Source: Burkholderia sp. D-99
GTDB taxonomy: Bacteria > Pseudomonadota > Gammaproteobacteria > Burkholderiales > Burkholderiaceae
Direction of reading: 5' to 3'
Assembly (NCBI RefSeq): GCF_011605345.1
Contig: NZ_JAAOXM010000002.1
Location: 620,001 to 684,000 of the forward strand
DNA: 64,000 nt
Position numbers and translations under genes: made by a program. The notes below the pieces were generated by a model. That model searched no databases, was not told the origin of the DNA, and saw only the letters and a list, made by a program, of their open reading frames with translations. Shown piece by piece: positions 51,765-60,807 of this stretch (positions are counted from its first letter, which is position 1; every line of letters starts with the position of its first letter).

Positions 51765-52325
51765 TCAGCGCATCGCGCCGAACCCGGCCGCGCCCAGCGC
51801 CGCGTTGACGTTCGCGGCCACCACATCGACGAGCGCTTCCAGCGTATCGCCGCGCACCTGCATATGTTCCGGCGCGACGTGCTCCGCGCGTTGCCAGCCC
51901 CACTGCGCGCCCGACGCAACCGACAGCGTCGCGCCGAAGCGGTTGCCGTGGCGGCGGCCGAAGGTGCTCACGCGCCGCTCGGCCAGGTAGTCCTGTTCGG
52001 GCAGGCAGAGCCGGATCTCGACCGCGACCTGGTTGCGATCGTTGACGCGCGCGGCCGGGTTGACCGTCGCGGCGAACACCTTGCCGATCCGCCAGGTCAC
52101 ACACGTCTCCCAGGCCGCGAGCGGCCCGCCGGCCGCGTCGACCCGCTCGGTGTCGACCGACCACTGATGTCCGTCGGGCACGACGATCGCCTGATGCAGC
52201 AGCACTTCGGCCACGCGCACCGTCGTCACGAGCTGACGCGCGAGTTGCTGGCCCGACGGCAGCGACGCCGTCCGTACCCGGCGGCTTGCCGGCCGCGCGA
52301 CATGCACTGCTTCCATGAGGTCCAT
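51765..52325 (-). CDS. Uncharacterised 186-aa protein
   Basis: I do not recognise the family. It is soluble, with no signal peptide, and appears alpha/beta. It includes the blocks VRVAEVLLHQAIVVPDGHQWSVDTERV and EIRLCLPEQDYLAERRVSTFGRRHG. A GGAGGGGTC box before the ATG at 52323-52325 makes the start firm. Its stop abuts that of the convergent LysR gene directly (51764/51765). Confidence 0.65.
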   Translation of the reverse strand: MDLMEAVHVARPASRRVRTASLPSGQQLARQLVTTVRVAEVLLHQAIVVPDGHQWSVDTERVDAAGGPLAAWETCVTWRIGKVFAATVNPAARVNDRNQVAVEIRLCLPEQDYLAERRVSTFGRRHGNRFGATLSVASGAQWGWQRAEHVAPEHMQVRGDTLEALVDVVAANVNAALGAAGFGAMR

Positions 52326-52466
52326 GACCCCTCCGTATTCAGGATCGGCGCCGCGCACGCGGTGTCGCACGCCAGTCCGCCGCCTGCGGGCGAACAGCAC
52401 GGCAACCGGCGATCGGGCGGCGGATCGGACAAGCCGTCAAGGAACGGGCAACACCCGTTCCCCGCT

Positions 52467-52817
52467 TCACCGTGCCTTCGGTCCGATGCGCAATCGGCGC
52501 GCGACCGGCCCGATCACCGCATCGGCCTGCTGCGCGATCAGCATGTGCAGCGTGAAATCCAGGTCTTCCGGTGCGATGTCGAAGTGCACGTGAACCACGT
52601 CGCGCACGGCACGCGCACTGACGACATACACGCCGAGCGGGGAATGCAGCAGCGCCGCGAGCCGGGCGTGCGCGTGTTCGCCGGAATCGGCCGTCAACGT
52701 GACGGGCAACTGCAGGCGCGGGCGCGGCGGCGGGAACGGAATGACGTTGTTGCGTGCGCCGGCGTCCAACTGGCGGCCGGCGACATTGAAGGCGGGAACG
52801 GGATGAATGAAGGTCAT
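52467..52817 (-). CDS. Uncharacterised protein, 116-128 aa, downstream of a heptamer array
   Basis: I do not recognise it; a Burkholderia-restricted DUF is possible. It begins MTFIHPVPAFNVAGRQLDAG and has a Pro/Arg-rich linker (NNVIPFPPPRPRLQLPV) before an alpha/beta segment of about 75 residues. Two ATGs compete: 52815-52817, used here, and 52851-52853, which adds 12 residues; neither has a good ribosome-binding site. The 7-bp array at 52946 lies about 95-130 bp upstream, where the promoter should be. Confidence 0.6.
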   Translation of the reverse strand: MTFIHPVPAFNVAGRQLDAGARNNVIPFPPPRPRLQLPVTLTADSGEHAHARLAALLHSPLGVYVVSARAVRDVVHVHFDIAPEDLDFTLHMLIAQQADAVIGPVARRLRIGPKAR

Positions 52818-52945
52818 GGAGCGGACGGAGGCCGTCTCGGCTGTTAGACACATGCCCAGCTTAGAAGAGACCGCATAAACGTCGTGCAAAGAAACGGGCT
52901 GCCGGTGCAAAAAAGCGGGACGGGGGACGCGATACGCCACCGTGC

Positions 52946-53092
<147 letters not shown>

Positions 53093-53198
53093 GGCAGCTA
53101 AAAGCTGGCGACCGGCGGCCGATCTCGCAGTCATCGCGCCGGCGCCGCGGCCGCGCGCCACCGTTCGCGTCGCCCCCGCCTGCGCATCAGTCGCCCCG

Positions 53199-54116
53199 CT
53201 ACGCGAACGCCTCGAGCGACGCGCGCCGCCGCTCGTCGACCATCGATTCGATCAGCGACACCAGATCGTCGGTCAGCGGATCGCAGATGCCCGGCGAACG
53301 ATGCAGTTCGAGATCGGCCGCCGGCAGCGGCGGCAGCCCGTCCGTCTCGTCGAGCACGCGCCAGTTCTCGGGCAGCGTGCAGCGGTCGATCATCGTCACG
53401 GCCGCGCCGTGGTTCACCGCGATCTTGATGCCGGTCGGGCTCTGGCTCGTATAGACGACGTGATACGGCCGCTCGGCCGTCGCGAGCGCCTGCAGCCCGC
53501 GCTGCCGGTAGCAGCACGTCTCCGGAAACAGCGCGAGCGGCACCGACGCCTGCGGGCCGAGCGCGAAATCCCGGTGCGCGGCCCACACGACCTCGTGACG
53601 GCCGAGCAGCCGCCCGCCTGCGTTCGGCCCGTGCCGCACGACGAGCGCGACGTCGAGCTCGCCGGCCTGCAGCCGTTCGAGCAGTTCGAGCGACGTGCGG
53701 CAATGCACGTGAAAACGCGCGCCCGGCCGCATCGCATAGAACGACTTCAACAGGTCCGGCAGCCACAGCTCCGCATAGTCCTCGGGCAGCCCGAAGCGCA
53801 CGACGCCGCGGTCGCTGCTCGCCTGCTTCAGCGCGAGGATCGCGTCGTTCTGCACCTGGATGATGCGACGCGCATGGATCAGGAAATTCTCACCGTCGCG
53901 CGACAGCTCGAGCCGCCGGCTGTTGCGCATGAACAGGTGCGTGTCGAGCCGCTCCTCGAGCGTGCGGATGCGCAGGCTGATCGTCGATTGCGTGCGATGC
54001 AGTTGCCGGGCCGCCGCGGTGAAGCCGCCGCTCTCGACCACGGCGACGAATGCGCGGATCAGCTCCGGATCGAGCGAACTGAGCTTCGACCAATCGGGCC
54101 TTTGAATGGCAGCCAT
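53199..54116 (-). CDS. LysR-family regulator divergent from the fae operon
   Basis: A 305-residue LysR protein; the helix-turn-helix is LDPELIRAFVAVVESGGFTAAARQLHRTQSTISLRIRTLEERLD. The effector domain starts GVVRFGLPEDYAELWLPDLLKSF. The start is the ATG at 54114-54116. It is divergent from fae across 326 bp and so probably controls the fae/reductase/dehydrogenase/carrier run. The ligand may be the imported substrate or an aldehyde product. Confidence 0.88.
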   Translation of the reverse strand: MAAIQRPDWSKLSSLDPELIRAFVAVVESGGFTAAARQLHRTQSTISLRIRTLEERLDTHLFMRNSRRLELSRDGENFLIHARRIIQVQNDAILALKQASSDRGVVRFGLPEDYAELWLPDLLKSFYAMRPGARFHVHCRTSLELLERLQAGELDVALVVRHGPNAGGRLLGRHEVVWAAHRDFALGPQASVPLALFPETCCYRQRGLQALATAERPYHVVYTSQSPTGIKIAVNHGAAVTMIDRCTLPENWRVLDETDGLPPLPAADLELHRSPGICDPLTDDLVSLIESMVDERRRASLEAFA

Positions 54117-54213
54117 CGGAATTACTCGCTTTCGAAAAAAGAAGGGAAGACGAAAGATAGGGCTCGGAGTACGCCGATTGTTGTCCGGATGCGCCCGGCC
54201 CTCCAACCCCTGC

Positions 54214-54232
54214 CCGGGTATGACAAACCCGG
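54214..54232. promoter_or_regulatory. Candidate LysR box in the fae divergent promoter
   Basis: CCGGGT-N7-ACCCGG with T-N11-A character lies about 100 bp before the LysR gene and 210 bp before fae. The rest of the 326-bp region is GC-rich, and I see nothing else definite in it. Confidence 0.4.
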
Positions 54233-54442
54233 AGCCGGTTCGCGAACGCCCACCCGCCGATCCCGCCCCGCCCGCCGTCATGACACCGGCCGAGGCCCGC
54301 CCGGCGGGCGTCTGCGCACCGGGCTCAGGGCATTCCCGGAGACGACGAAAACTCATAGCCCGATCAGAAAACATCGATTCACCGGCCGCGCCGCGGCCCA
54401 CCACAATCGCCTCACACCCAACCTCATCGACGAGACACCGCA

Positions 54443-54967
54443 ATGACCGCATCCCAACCCAGGCAGCTTTACATCGGCGAAGGCTTCGAAGGCCCCGGCG
54501 TCAACCTCGCGCACATCAACGTGCTGGTCGGCCCGCGCAACGGCCCGGCGGGCCAGGCGTTCGCCACGGCCCTCGCGACGCCGTCGGCCGGCCACGCGCC
54601 GTTCGTCGTGATCGCGCAGCCGGGCGTGCCGACCAAGCCGCTCACGCTGTACGTCAACAAGGCGCAGATCGCCAACGATTTCCACGGCAACGCCACGTGG
54701 GGTGCGTCGCAGGCCGGCATCGCGAAGGCCGTGGCCGAAGCGCTCGAGAACGGCACGCTGCCGCCCGAAGCGGAGAACGACTGGGTCGTCGTGTCGGCGA
54801 ACTGGGTGAACCCGCAAACCGATGATCTCGATGCCGTGTTCGAGAACAACTATCGCGCGTGCCGCAACGCGATCGTCGCCGCGATGGAAGGGCTGCCGCA
54901 TCGCGATGCCGTGTTCGCCGCCGCACGCGACGTGTCGAACCCGTTCTACACCCCGAAGAAAAACTGA
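54443..54967 (+). CDS. fae: Formaldehyde-activating enzyme (Fae)
   Basis: A 174-residue stand-alone Fae, which joins formaldehyde to tetrahydromethanopterin (H4MPT) in methylotrophs. The family core is complete: YIGEGFEGPGVNLAHINVLVGPRNGPAGQAFATALA with the catalytic His at H24, PLTLYVNKA, ATWGASQAGIAKAVAEAL and NNYRACRNAIVAAM. No H4MPT or methanol genes are in the window. It heads a same-strand run with an aldo/keto reductase, a semialdehyde dehydrogenase and a sugar-porter-type carrier. A role with another aldehyde or another pterin is possible. Confidence 0.92.
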   Translation: MTASQPRQLYIGEGFEGPGVNLAHINVLVGPRNGPAGQAFATALATPSAGHAPFVVIAQPGVPTKPLTLYVNKAQIANDFHGNATWGASQAGIAKAVAEALENGTLPPEAENDWVVVSANWVNPQTDDLDAVFENNYRACRNAIVAAMEGLPHRDAVFAAARDVSNPFYTPKKN

Positions 54968-55008
54968 CGACGACAAGCGGCCGACACAAGGCCGCACCTG
55001 GAGGAAAC

Positions 55009-56031
55009 ATGGAATACGTCCGCCTCGGCCAGTCCGGCCTGAAGGTGTCCCGCCTGTGTCTCGGCACGATGAACATGGGCACCCCCGAATGGAAGCCCTG
55101 GATCTTCGACGAAGCGCAGAGCGAGCCGATCGTGCGCCGCGCGCTCGACGCCGGCGTCAACTTCATCGATCTCGCGGATTTCTATTCGACGGGCGTCGGC
55201 GAGGAAGTGGTCGGCCGCATCCTGAAGCGCAACGCGCGCCGCGAGGAGCTCGTCGTGACGACCAAGGTCGGCTACGACATGGGCAGCTATCCGAACGCGG
55301 GCGGCCATTCGCGCAAGCACGTGCTCGACGGCATCGACGCTTCGCTGAAGCGGCTCGGGATGGATTACGTCGACATCTTCATGCTGCACTTCTTCGACGT
55401 GAACACGCCCGTCGAGGAAACGATGAGCGCGCTGCACGACATCGTGCGCGCGGGCAAGGCGCGCTATATCGGCGTATCGACGATGTACACGTGGCAGTTC
55501 GCGAAGATCATGCAGGCCTGCGAACGAAACGGCTGGGACAAGCCGATCAACATGCAGCTGCAGCTGAACCTCGCGTATCGCGAGGAAGAGCGCGAGATGG
55601 TGCCGTACTGCATCGACCAGGGCGTCGGCGTGTCGGTGTTCAGCCCGCTCGCGCGCGGCCTGCTGACCTGCGAGCCGCAATCGACGCGCAACCAGACCGA
55701 CTTCTTCACCGCGCAGATGTACGGCGATGCTTCGTCGCTCGCGATCGCGGAATCGGTCGCGAAGGTCGCGAAGCGCCGCGGCGTACCGCCCGCGCAGATC
55801 GCTCAGGCGTGGGTGCTGAGCCGCCCCGGCATCGCGAGCATGCTGGTCGGCGCGGATTCCGTCGAGCAGTTCGACAGCGCGCTCGGCGCGCTCGAAACGC
55901 AGCTCACCGAAGAAGAGCTGCACGAACTGGAACGCAACTACACGCCGTGCGACCTGATCAACGACTACACGGCCGGCAAGCGCATCGCGCGCGCGTCGCG
56001 TCCGGCGCAGGGCAGTTTCGCGACGGACTGA
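55009..56031 (+). CDS. Aldo/keto reductase
   Basis: A 340-residue NADPH-dependent aldo/keto reductase of the YajO/YghZ type. Catalytic residues are visible: Asp and Tyr in FIDLADFYSTGVGEEVVG, Lys in VTTKVGYD and His in DIFMLHFFD. The cofactor-binding C-terminus is SMLVGADSVEQFDSAL. A strong GAGGAAAC box lies before the ATG at 55009, 41 bp after fae. It would reduce an aldehyde or ketone, perhaps the same metabolite handled by the dehydrogenase downstream. Confidence 0.9.
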   Translation: MEYVRLGQSGLKVSRLCLGTMNMGTPEWKPWIFDEAQSEPIVRRALDAGVNFIDLADFYSTGVGEEVVGRILKRNARREELVVTTKVGYDMGSYPNAGGHSRKHVLDGIDASLKRLGMDYVDIFMLHFFDVNTPVEETMSALHDIVRAGKARYIGVSTMYTWQFAKIMQACERNGWDKPINMQLQLNLAYREEEREMVPYCIDQGVGVSVFSPLARGLLTCEPQSTRNQTDFFTAQMYGDASSLAIAESVAKVAKRRGVPPAQIAQAWVLSRPGIASMLVGADSVEQFDSALGALETQLTEEELHELERNYTPCDLINDYTAGKRIARASRPAQGSFATD

Positions 56032-56077
56032 CGGACTGAAGGACTGAAGCTCCGAGGCACTGAAGGAACAACACACA

Positions 56078-57529
56078 ATGAATGAATTTCTGAGGACCGG
56101 CCATTTCATCGGCGGCGAATGGCACGAATCGCATGGCGCGAGCGATGCGACCTATCCGGTGCTGAACCCCGCGACCGGCGAGACGATCGCGAAAGTCGCG
56201 AAAGGCGGCGCCGACGACACGCAGCGCGCCATCGACGCGGCCGCACACGCGTTTCCCGCGTGGCGCGCACTGACCGCGAAGGAGCGCGGCGCACGCGTGA
56301 AGCGCTGGGGCGAGCTGATGCTCGAGAATCGCGACGCGCTCGCCGAGCTGCTGACGCGCGAGCAAGGCAAGCCGCTCGCCGAAGCGCGCGGCGAAGTCGC
56401 GTATGCGGCGAGCTTTCTCGAATGGTTCGCGGAAGAAGCGAAGCGCATGTACGGCGACGTGATCCCGAGCCCGAAGCCGGATTCGCAGATCGTCGTCACG
56501 CGCGAGCCGGTCGGCGTCGTCGCGGCGATCACGCCGTGGAATTTCCCGCTCGCGATGATCACGCGCAAGGCCGGCCCCGCGCTCGCGGCCGGCTGCACGA
56601 TGGTGCTGAAGCCGTCGGAGGAAACGCCGCTGTCGGCGTTCGCGCTCGCGGTGCTCGCCGAACGCGCGGGCGTGCCGGCCGGCGTGTTCAACGTGGTGTC
56701 GGGCGACGCGGTCGCGATCGGCGAGACGCTGACGAGTTCGTCCGTCGTGCGCAAGCTGTCGTTCACGGGCTCGACGCGGGTCGGCAAGCTGCTCGCGAAG
56801 CAGTCGGCCGACACGCTGAAGAAGCTGTCGCTCGAACTCGGCGGCAACGCGCCGTTCATCGTGTTCGACGATGCCGATCTCGATGCGGCGGTCGTCGGTG
56901 CGATCGCGTCGAAGTTTCGCAACACGGGCCAGACCTGCGTGTGCGTGAACCGCTTTCTCGTTCAGGACGGCGTGTACGACGCGTTCACGCGCAAGCTCGC
57001 GGATGCCGTGCGCACGCTGCGCGTCGGCAACGCGCTCGCGGGTGAAGTCGACCAGGGGCCGCTGATCAACGAAGCGGCGCTCGGCAAGGTCGAGCGGCAC
57101 GTGGCCGATGCCACCGCGAAAGGTGCAAACGTGCTCATCGGCGGCAAGCGTCACGCGCTCGGCGGCACGTTCTACGAGCCGACCGTGCTGACCGGCATGA
57201 CGGCCGACATGCTGATCGCCGAAGAGGAAACCTTCGGCCCCGTCGCCGGCTGCTTCCGCTTCACGACCGAGGAAGAGGCCGTCGCCGCGGCCAACGACAC
57301 GCCGTTCGGGCTGTCCGCGTACTTCTACACGCGCGACCTCGGCCGCGCGTGGCGCGTGTCGGGTGCGCTGGAAAGCGGGATGGTCGGCGTCAACGACGGG
57401 ATCATCTCGACCGAAGTCGCGCCGTTCGGCGGCGTCAAGCAATCGGGGCTCGGCCGCGAAGGCTCGAAGTACGGCCTCGATGAATACGTGGAACTCAAGT
57501 ACACGCTGATGGCCGGCCTCGGCCGCTGA
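56078..57529 (+). CDS. Succinate-semialdehyde-type dehydrogenase
   Basis: A 483-residue aldehyde dehydrogenase of the GabD group. The catalytic Cys is in NTGQTCVCVNRF, the base Glu in LSLELGGNAPFIV, and the NAD turn is FTGSTRVGKLL. The CVC and the C-terminal FGGVKQSGLGREGSKYGLDEYVELKY match GabD. The preceding 46 bp contain a short GGACTGA tandem repeat. It is third in the fae run. In this setting the aldehyde could differ from succinate semialdehyde, so I leave the symbol open. Confidence 0.9.
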   Translation: MNEFLRTGHFIGGEWHESHGASDATYPVLNPATGETIAKVAKGGADDTQRAIDAAAHAFPAWRALTAKERGARVKRWGELMLENRDALAELLTREQGKPLAEARGEVAYAASFLEWFAEEAKRMYGDVIPSPKPDSQIVVTREPVGVVAAITPWNFPLAMITRKAGPALAAGCTMVLKPSEETPLSAFALAVLAERAGVPAGVFNVVSGDAVAIGETLTSSSVVRKLSFTGSTRVGKLLAKQSADTLKKLSLELGGNAPFIVFDDADLDAAVVGAIASKFRNTGQTCVCVNRFLVQDGVYDAFTRKLADAVRTLRVGNALAGEVDQGPLINEAALGKVERHVADATAKGANVLIGGKRHALGGTFYEPTVLTGMTADMLIAEEETFGPVAGCFRFTTEEEAVAAANDTPFGLSAYFYTRDLGRAWRVSGALESGMVGVNDGIISTEVAPFGGVKQSGLGREGSKYGLDEYVELKYTLMAGLGR

Positions 57530-57650
57530 CCGCTCCCCGCGGTCGACCCGCGCCGCGCGCCGTCCGGCCGCGCGGCGCCTCGCACGGCGCTCGCGGCGGC
57601 ACGCCGCCTGCGCGCACCGCTGCGCGCCAGATAACAATCCAGGAGGCAGC

Positions 57651-59024
57651 TTGACTCAAGCCAACGTTCAATCCGGCGCCGCACGCGCGCTGCCGCTGTC
57701 GCGTGGCGCCGATGCGCCGCACCGCCCCGTCGCCCTCGACGACGTGCCGCTCAACCGTTTCCACGTGAAGATCGCCGGCCTCACGTTCGGCGCGCATTTC
57801 ACCGAAGGCTACACGCTCGGCACGATCGGCTACGCGCTCGCCGCGCTCGGCAAGCAGATGCCGATCGACGCGTTCTGGATGGGGATGATCGGCAGCTCGG
57901 CGCTGATCGGCATCTTCTTCGGCAGCCTCGTGTTCGGCTGGCTGTCCGACCGGATGGGCCGGCAGAAGATCTTCCTGACGAGCTTCGTGATCATCACGGC
58001 GGCCGCGTTCGCGCAGTGCTTCGTCACGTCGCCGCTCGAATTGTGTTTGCTGCGCGTGCTGATCGGCTTCGGGATGGGCGGCGACTTCACCGTCGGCCAC
58101 GCGATCCTCGCCGAATTCTCGCCGCGCAAGCATCGCGGTGCGCTGCTCGGCTCGTTCAGCGTGATCTGGACGATCGGCTATGTCGCCGCGAACGTGCTCG
58201 GTCTCGCATACAGCGACGCGACGCCCGGTGCATGGCGCTGGCTGCTCGCGTCGGCTGCGCTGCCTGCGCTGATCGTGCTGGTGCTGCGAATCGGCACGCC
58301 CGAGTCGCCGCGCTGGCTGCTCGGCAAGGGCCGCGTGCAGGAGGCGCGCGCGATCGTCGCGAAGCATTTCGGGCCGCACGTGATGCTCGACGGTTCGGCC
58401 GAACCGCATGCGAATGCAGGCTTCGCGCGGCTGTTCCAGCGCGACCTGATCCGCCGCACGATTTTCAACTGCGCGTTCTTCGTGTGCCTCGTGATTCCGT
58501 ATTTCGCGATCTACACGTTCCTGCCGACGATCCTGAAGACGATCGGCCTCGCCGAAGGCTTCGGTGCGGACCTGCTGCTGAACGCGTTTCTCGTGCTGGG
58601 CGCGCTGATCGGCATCTGGCTGACGATCCGGCTGTCGCGACGCGGCTTCCTGATCGGCTCGTTCGCGGTGACGTGCGCGTCGCTCGTCGCGCTGGCGGTG
58701 CTGCCTTCGTCGGCGGCCCTCGCGATGATCGTCGCGTTCGCGATCTTCACGCTGACGATGTCGGCGTTCAGCAATCTCGTCGGCGTGTTCCCGCCCGAGT
58801 GCTTCCCGACCGAAGTGCGTGCATGCGGCGTGGGCCTCGCGATCGCGTGCAGCCGGCTCGGTTCGGCGATCGGCACGTTCCTGCTGCCGGCCGGCATCGC
58901 GACGCTCGGCTTTCACGCGACAATGTTCGCGCTCGCGGGCGTGCTGCTGGTGGGGATGATCGTGTCGATCGCGTGGGCGCCGGAGACGAAGCATCTGACG
59001 CTGGAGGAGGCGTCGGGGCATTGA
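57651..59024 (+). CDS. MFS transporter, sugar-porter/aromatic-acid type
   Basis: A 457-residue twelve-helix carrier. The loop motif GWLSDRMGRQKIFLTSFV after helix 2, GFGMGGDFTVGHAILAEFSPRKHRGALLG in helices 4-5 and PTEVRACGVGLAIACSRLGSAIGTFLLP near helix 10 place it with the metabolite:H+ symporters (aromatic or sugar acids). The start is TTG with AGGAGG 5 nt upstream. It is the last gene of the fae run and probably imports the growth substrate. Confidence 0.87.
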   Translation: MTQANVQSGAARALPLSRGADAPHRPVALDDVPLNRFHVKIAGLTFGAHFTEGYTLGTIGYALAALGKQMPIDAFWMGMIGSSALIGIFFGSLVFGWLSDRMGRQKIFLTSFVIITAAAFAQCFVTSPLELCLLRVLIGFGMGGDFTVGHAILAEFSPRKHRGALLGSFSVIWTIGYVAANVLGLAYSDATPGAWRWLLASAALPALIVLVLRIGTPESPRWLLGKGRVQEARAIVAKHFGPHVMLDGSAEPHANAGFARLFQRDLIRRTIFNCAFFVCLVIPYFAIYTFLPTILKTIGLAEGFGADLLLNAFLVLGALIGIWLTIRLSRRGFLIGSFAVTCASLVALAVLPSSAALAMIVAFAIFTLTMSAFSNLVGVFPPECFPTEVRACGVGLAIACSRLGSAIGTFLLPAGIATLGFHATMFALAGVLLVGMIVSIAWAPETKHLTLEEASGH

Positions 59025-59124
59025 CGATGGAGGCGGCGTGCGGACGCGCGTGCGTCGTCGCGCTCGGTGCTTTCGCAGCGACATACGGCTCATGCGCCGT
59101 GGCGATACGGAATGCGATCTGAAC

Positions 59125-59146
59125 GAACCCGGCCGAAGCCGGGTTC
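59125..59146. terminator. Bidirectional hairpin between MFS and toxin genes
   Basis: A perfect 9-bp stem GAACCCGGC-cgaa-GCCGGGTTC sits between two convergent genes, 100 bp after the MFS stop and 60 bp after the toxin stop. The tetraloop and stem are terminator-like, although T tracts are short. Confidence 0.6.
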
Positions 59147-59206
59147 ATGCAATGCGGCCGGCGGATTTTCGTGTTCCCTGCGAGAAGACGCGGTTGCCGA
59201 TATCGC

Positions 59207-59500
59207 TCAGAACAGAATCGACGCGTAATCCCGCGCCCCGTGCAGAATTTGAAGGATGTCGATCCGCTCAGGCGGATCGCCGACGACCCGATAGAAGATC
59301 TGGTAGTTGCCGTACACACGGTGCCGCACGCCGTGACGCTCGAAGCGCGGCACCAGCGGAAACGCCAGCGGCATCCCGGCAAGACCCAGACACTTGTCGC
59401 GAATCTCCCGCACGAAGGTCACGGCTCGTTGCGGATTGTCACGCGCGATGCAATCGGCGATCGCTTCGAGTTCGGCAATCGCAAAATCAGACAGGCGCAC
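59207..59500 (-). CDS. ParE/RelE-family toxin
   Basis: A 97-residue toxin of the RelE/ParE fold. It has LSDFAIAELEAIADCIARDNPQRAVTFVREIRDKC, then the strand HRVYGNYQIFYRVVGDPPERIDILQILHGARD typical of ParE, which poisons DNA gyrase (RelE cuts mRNA). The start is a GTG two bases after the antitoxin stop, indicating translational coupling; an upstream non-ATG start is possible. It is paired with the antitoxin at 59503. Confidence 0.85.
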   Translation of the reverse strand: MRLSDFAIAELEAIADCIARDNPQRAVTFVREIRDKCLGLAGMPLAFPLVPRFERHGVRHRVYGNYQIFYRVVGDPPERIDILQILHGARDYASILF

Positions 59501-59502
59501 GG

Positions 59503-59760
59503 TCAGGCCTGACGATCCGCCTGGGCCCGATACTTTGCCTCCAGACGATCGAAGACTTCCGCCGCCTCGGCGCCACGTCCTGCTTCCGCATCGGCCAGGC
59601 TGCGCGCGATCACAGCGTCCAGCGCATTCAGTTGCGCCTCGCGATCCTGGATCAGGCGCACGCCTTCGCGCAGCACTTCGCTCTTGGATCCGTAACGCCC
59701 CGATTCGACCAGCTTCGCGACGTAAGCCTCCAGTTGCTGGCCCAGTTCCGCACTGATCAT
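59503..59760 (-). CDS. ParD/CopG-type antitoxin
   Basis: An 85-residue antitoxin. The ribbon-helix-helix part is MISAELGQQLEAYVAKLVESGRYGSKSEVLREGVRLIQDREAQL (residues 1-44). The rest is an acidic, extended toxin-wrapping tail (AEAGRGAEAAEVFDRLEAKYRAQ). The ATG is at 59758-59760. Dimers should bind the operon promoter and neutralise the toxin downstream. It starts the low-GC accessory stretch 59-62 kb. Confidence 0.87.
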   Translation of the reverse strand: MISAELGQQLEAYVAKLVESGRYGSKSEVLREGVRLIQDREAQLNALDAVIARSLADAEAGRGAEAAEVFDRLEAKYRAQADRQA

Positions 59761-59983
59761 GTCGACGTCCCGACCGGATTGAATTCGATCGGTCAAGCGT
59801 ATCCCGGTTATCAACTATTATCAAGAATACGATCTCCAGACGGATCGACGCGAATGCCTTCACAGCCGAACGGGTGGATGGAGCGGGACGGGATTCGCAC
59901 AGGCCGCGGCGGCGCCGGCATTCATCCGGTTTTCGCCTTCACTCGTGTAGCCTTGCCGGATCCTCACCGTGCGGAGACCGATC

Positions 59984-60703
59984 ATGATCGAAGACATCGT
60001 CACGCCACAACCCGGCCTGAAGGTGTACCCGCCGGACACCGACGTCTTTGCCGAGCCCCATGCCGCACTCGCGCGCCACCTGCATCCGCTCGTGTCGATC
60101 GACCTGTCGACGGTCAATCCATCGTGGGAAGGCTGGATCCACCTGCTCAGCCCCGTCGAACCGTACGACGGGCTCGTCGGGCAGGACACGACCGCGTACC
60201 ACAACGACTATCTGCGCGCGAACTGGATCGGGTTCCGGCTCGACGACAATAACCGCTACACGCTGCTCGGCGACCCGCGCTACTTCTATCTGGAAAACCC
60301 ACCCGGCACGCATGACACGGGCTATCGCGAGGCACTGGAGGCGCACTACGCCGAGCAACAGGCCAGCATCGAAGCCGCGCGCAAGCGGTTCGCCGAATAC
60401 GGCGTGCTCTACTCGTCCAACCAGTACGCGCCGGACGAGCGCGATTTCAGCCAGGAAAAACCGTGCAACCTGATCGACCAGCTCGGTGGAACAGTCGGCT
60501 GGGGCAACTGGTCAGGCACCTCGGATTTTCCGATCGACGACAGCGATCCCGACGACATCCGGCCGATCGGCCCCGACGGTGCGCGCTTTCGCTTCGTCGC
60601 CGGCGTGACGGGGTGGGAATATCGCGCGATGGGGGCTGACTGGATTCTCTTGTTTTACGAACCGGTCAGCCGCGTGGCGCTGTTGACGTTCGACTGGACG
60701 TAA
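59984..60703 (+). CDS. Uncharacterised 239-aa protein
   Basis: I do not recognise the family. A soluble protein, rich in Asp, Tyr and Trp, with no signal peptide. Blocks include LHPLVSIDLSTVNPSWEGWIHLLSP, LGGTVGWGNWSGTSDFPID and FRFVAGVTGWEYRAMGADWILLFYEPVSRVALLTFDW. The acidic, aromatic character recalls polymorphic-toxin immunity proteins, but this is impression only. GGAGACCGATC precedes the ATG at 59984. It lies next to the toxin-antitoxin pair. Confidence 0.65.
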   Translation: MIEDIVTPQPGLKVYPPDTDVFAEPHAALARHLHPLVSIDLSTVNPSWEGWIHLLSPVEPYDGLVGQDTTAYHNDYLRANWIGFRLDDNNRYTLLGDPRYFYLENPPGTHDTGYREALEAHYAEQQASIEAARKRFAEYGVLYSSNQYAPDERDFSQEKPCNLIDQLGGTVGWGNWSGTSDFPIDDSDPDDIRPIGPDGARFRFVAGVTGWEYRAMGADWILLFYEPVSRVALLTFDWT

Positions 60704-60807
60704 GGCGGGCGGAACGGCGGGCGTTCCGTCTCGTGATTGGCCGTTTGGCGGACTCGGCGCGACGGATTCGCGGCGATATGCTGGGGTTTTCCGCTCCTCG
60801 GGCCGCC

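Noticed and set aside
59125-59146. Attachment site for a mobile element at the edge of the 59-62 kb islet
   Set aside because: No integrase, tRNA gene or direct-repeat pair was found; the structure is a simple terminator hairpin.
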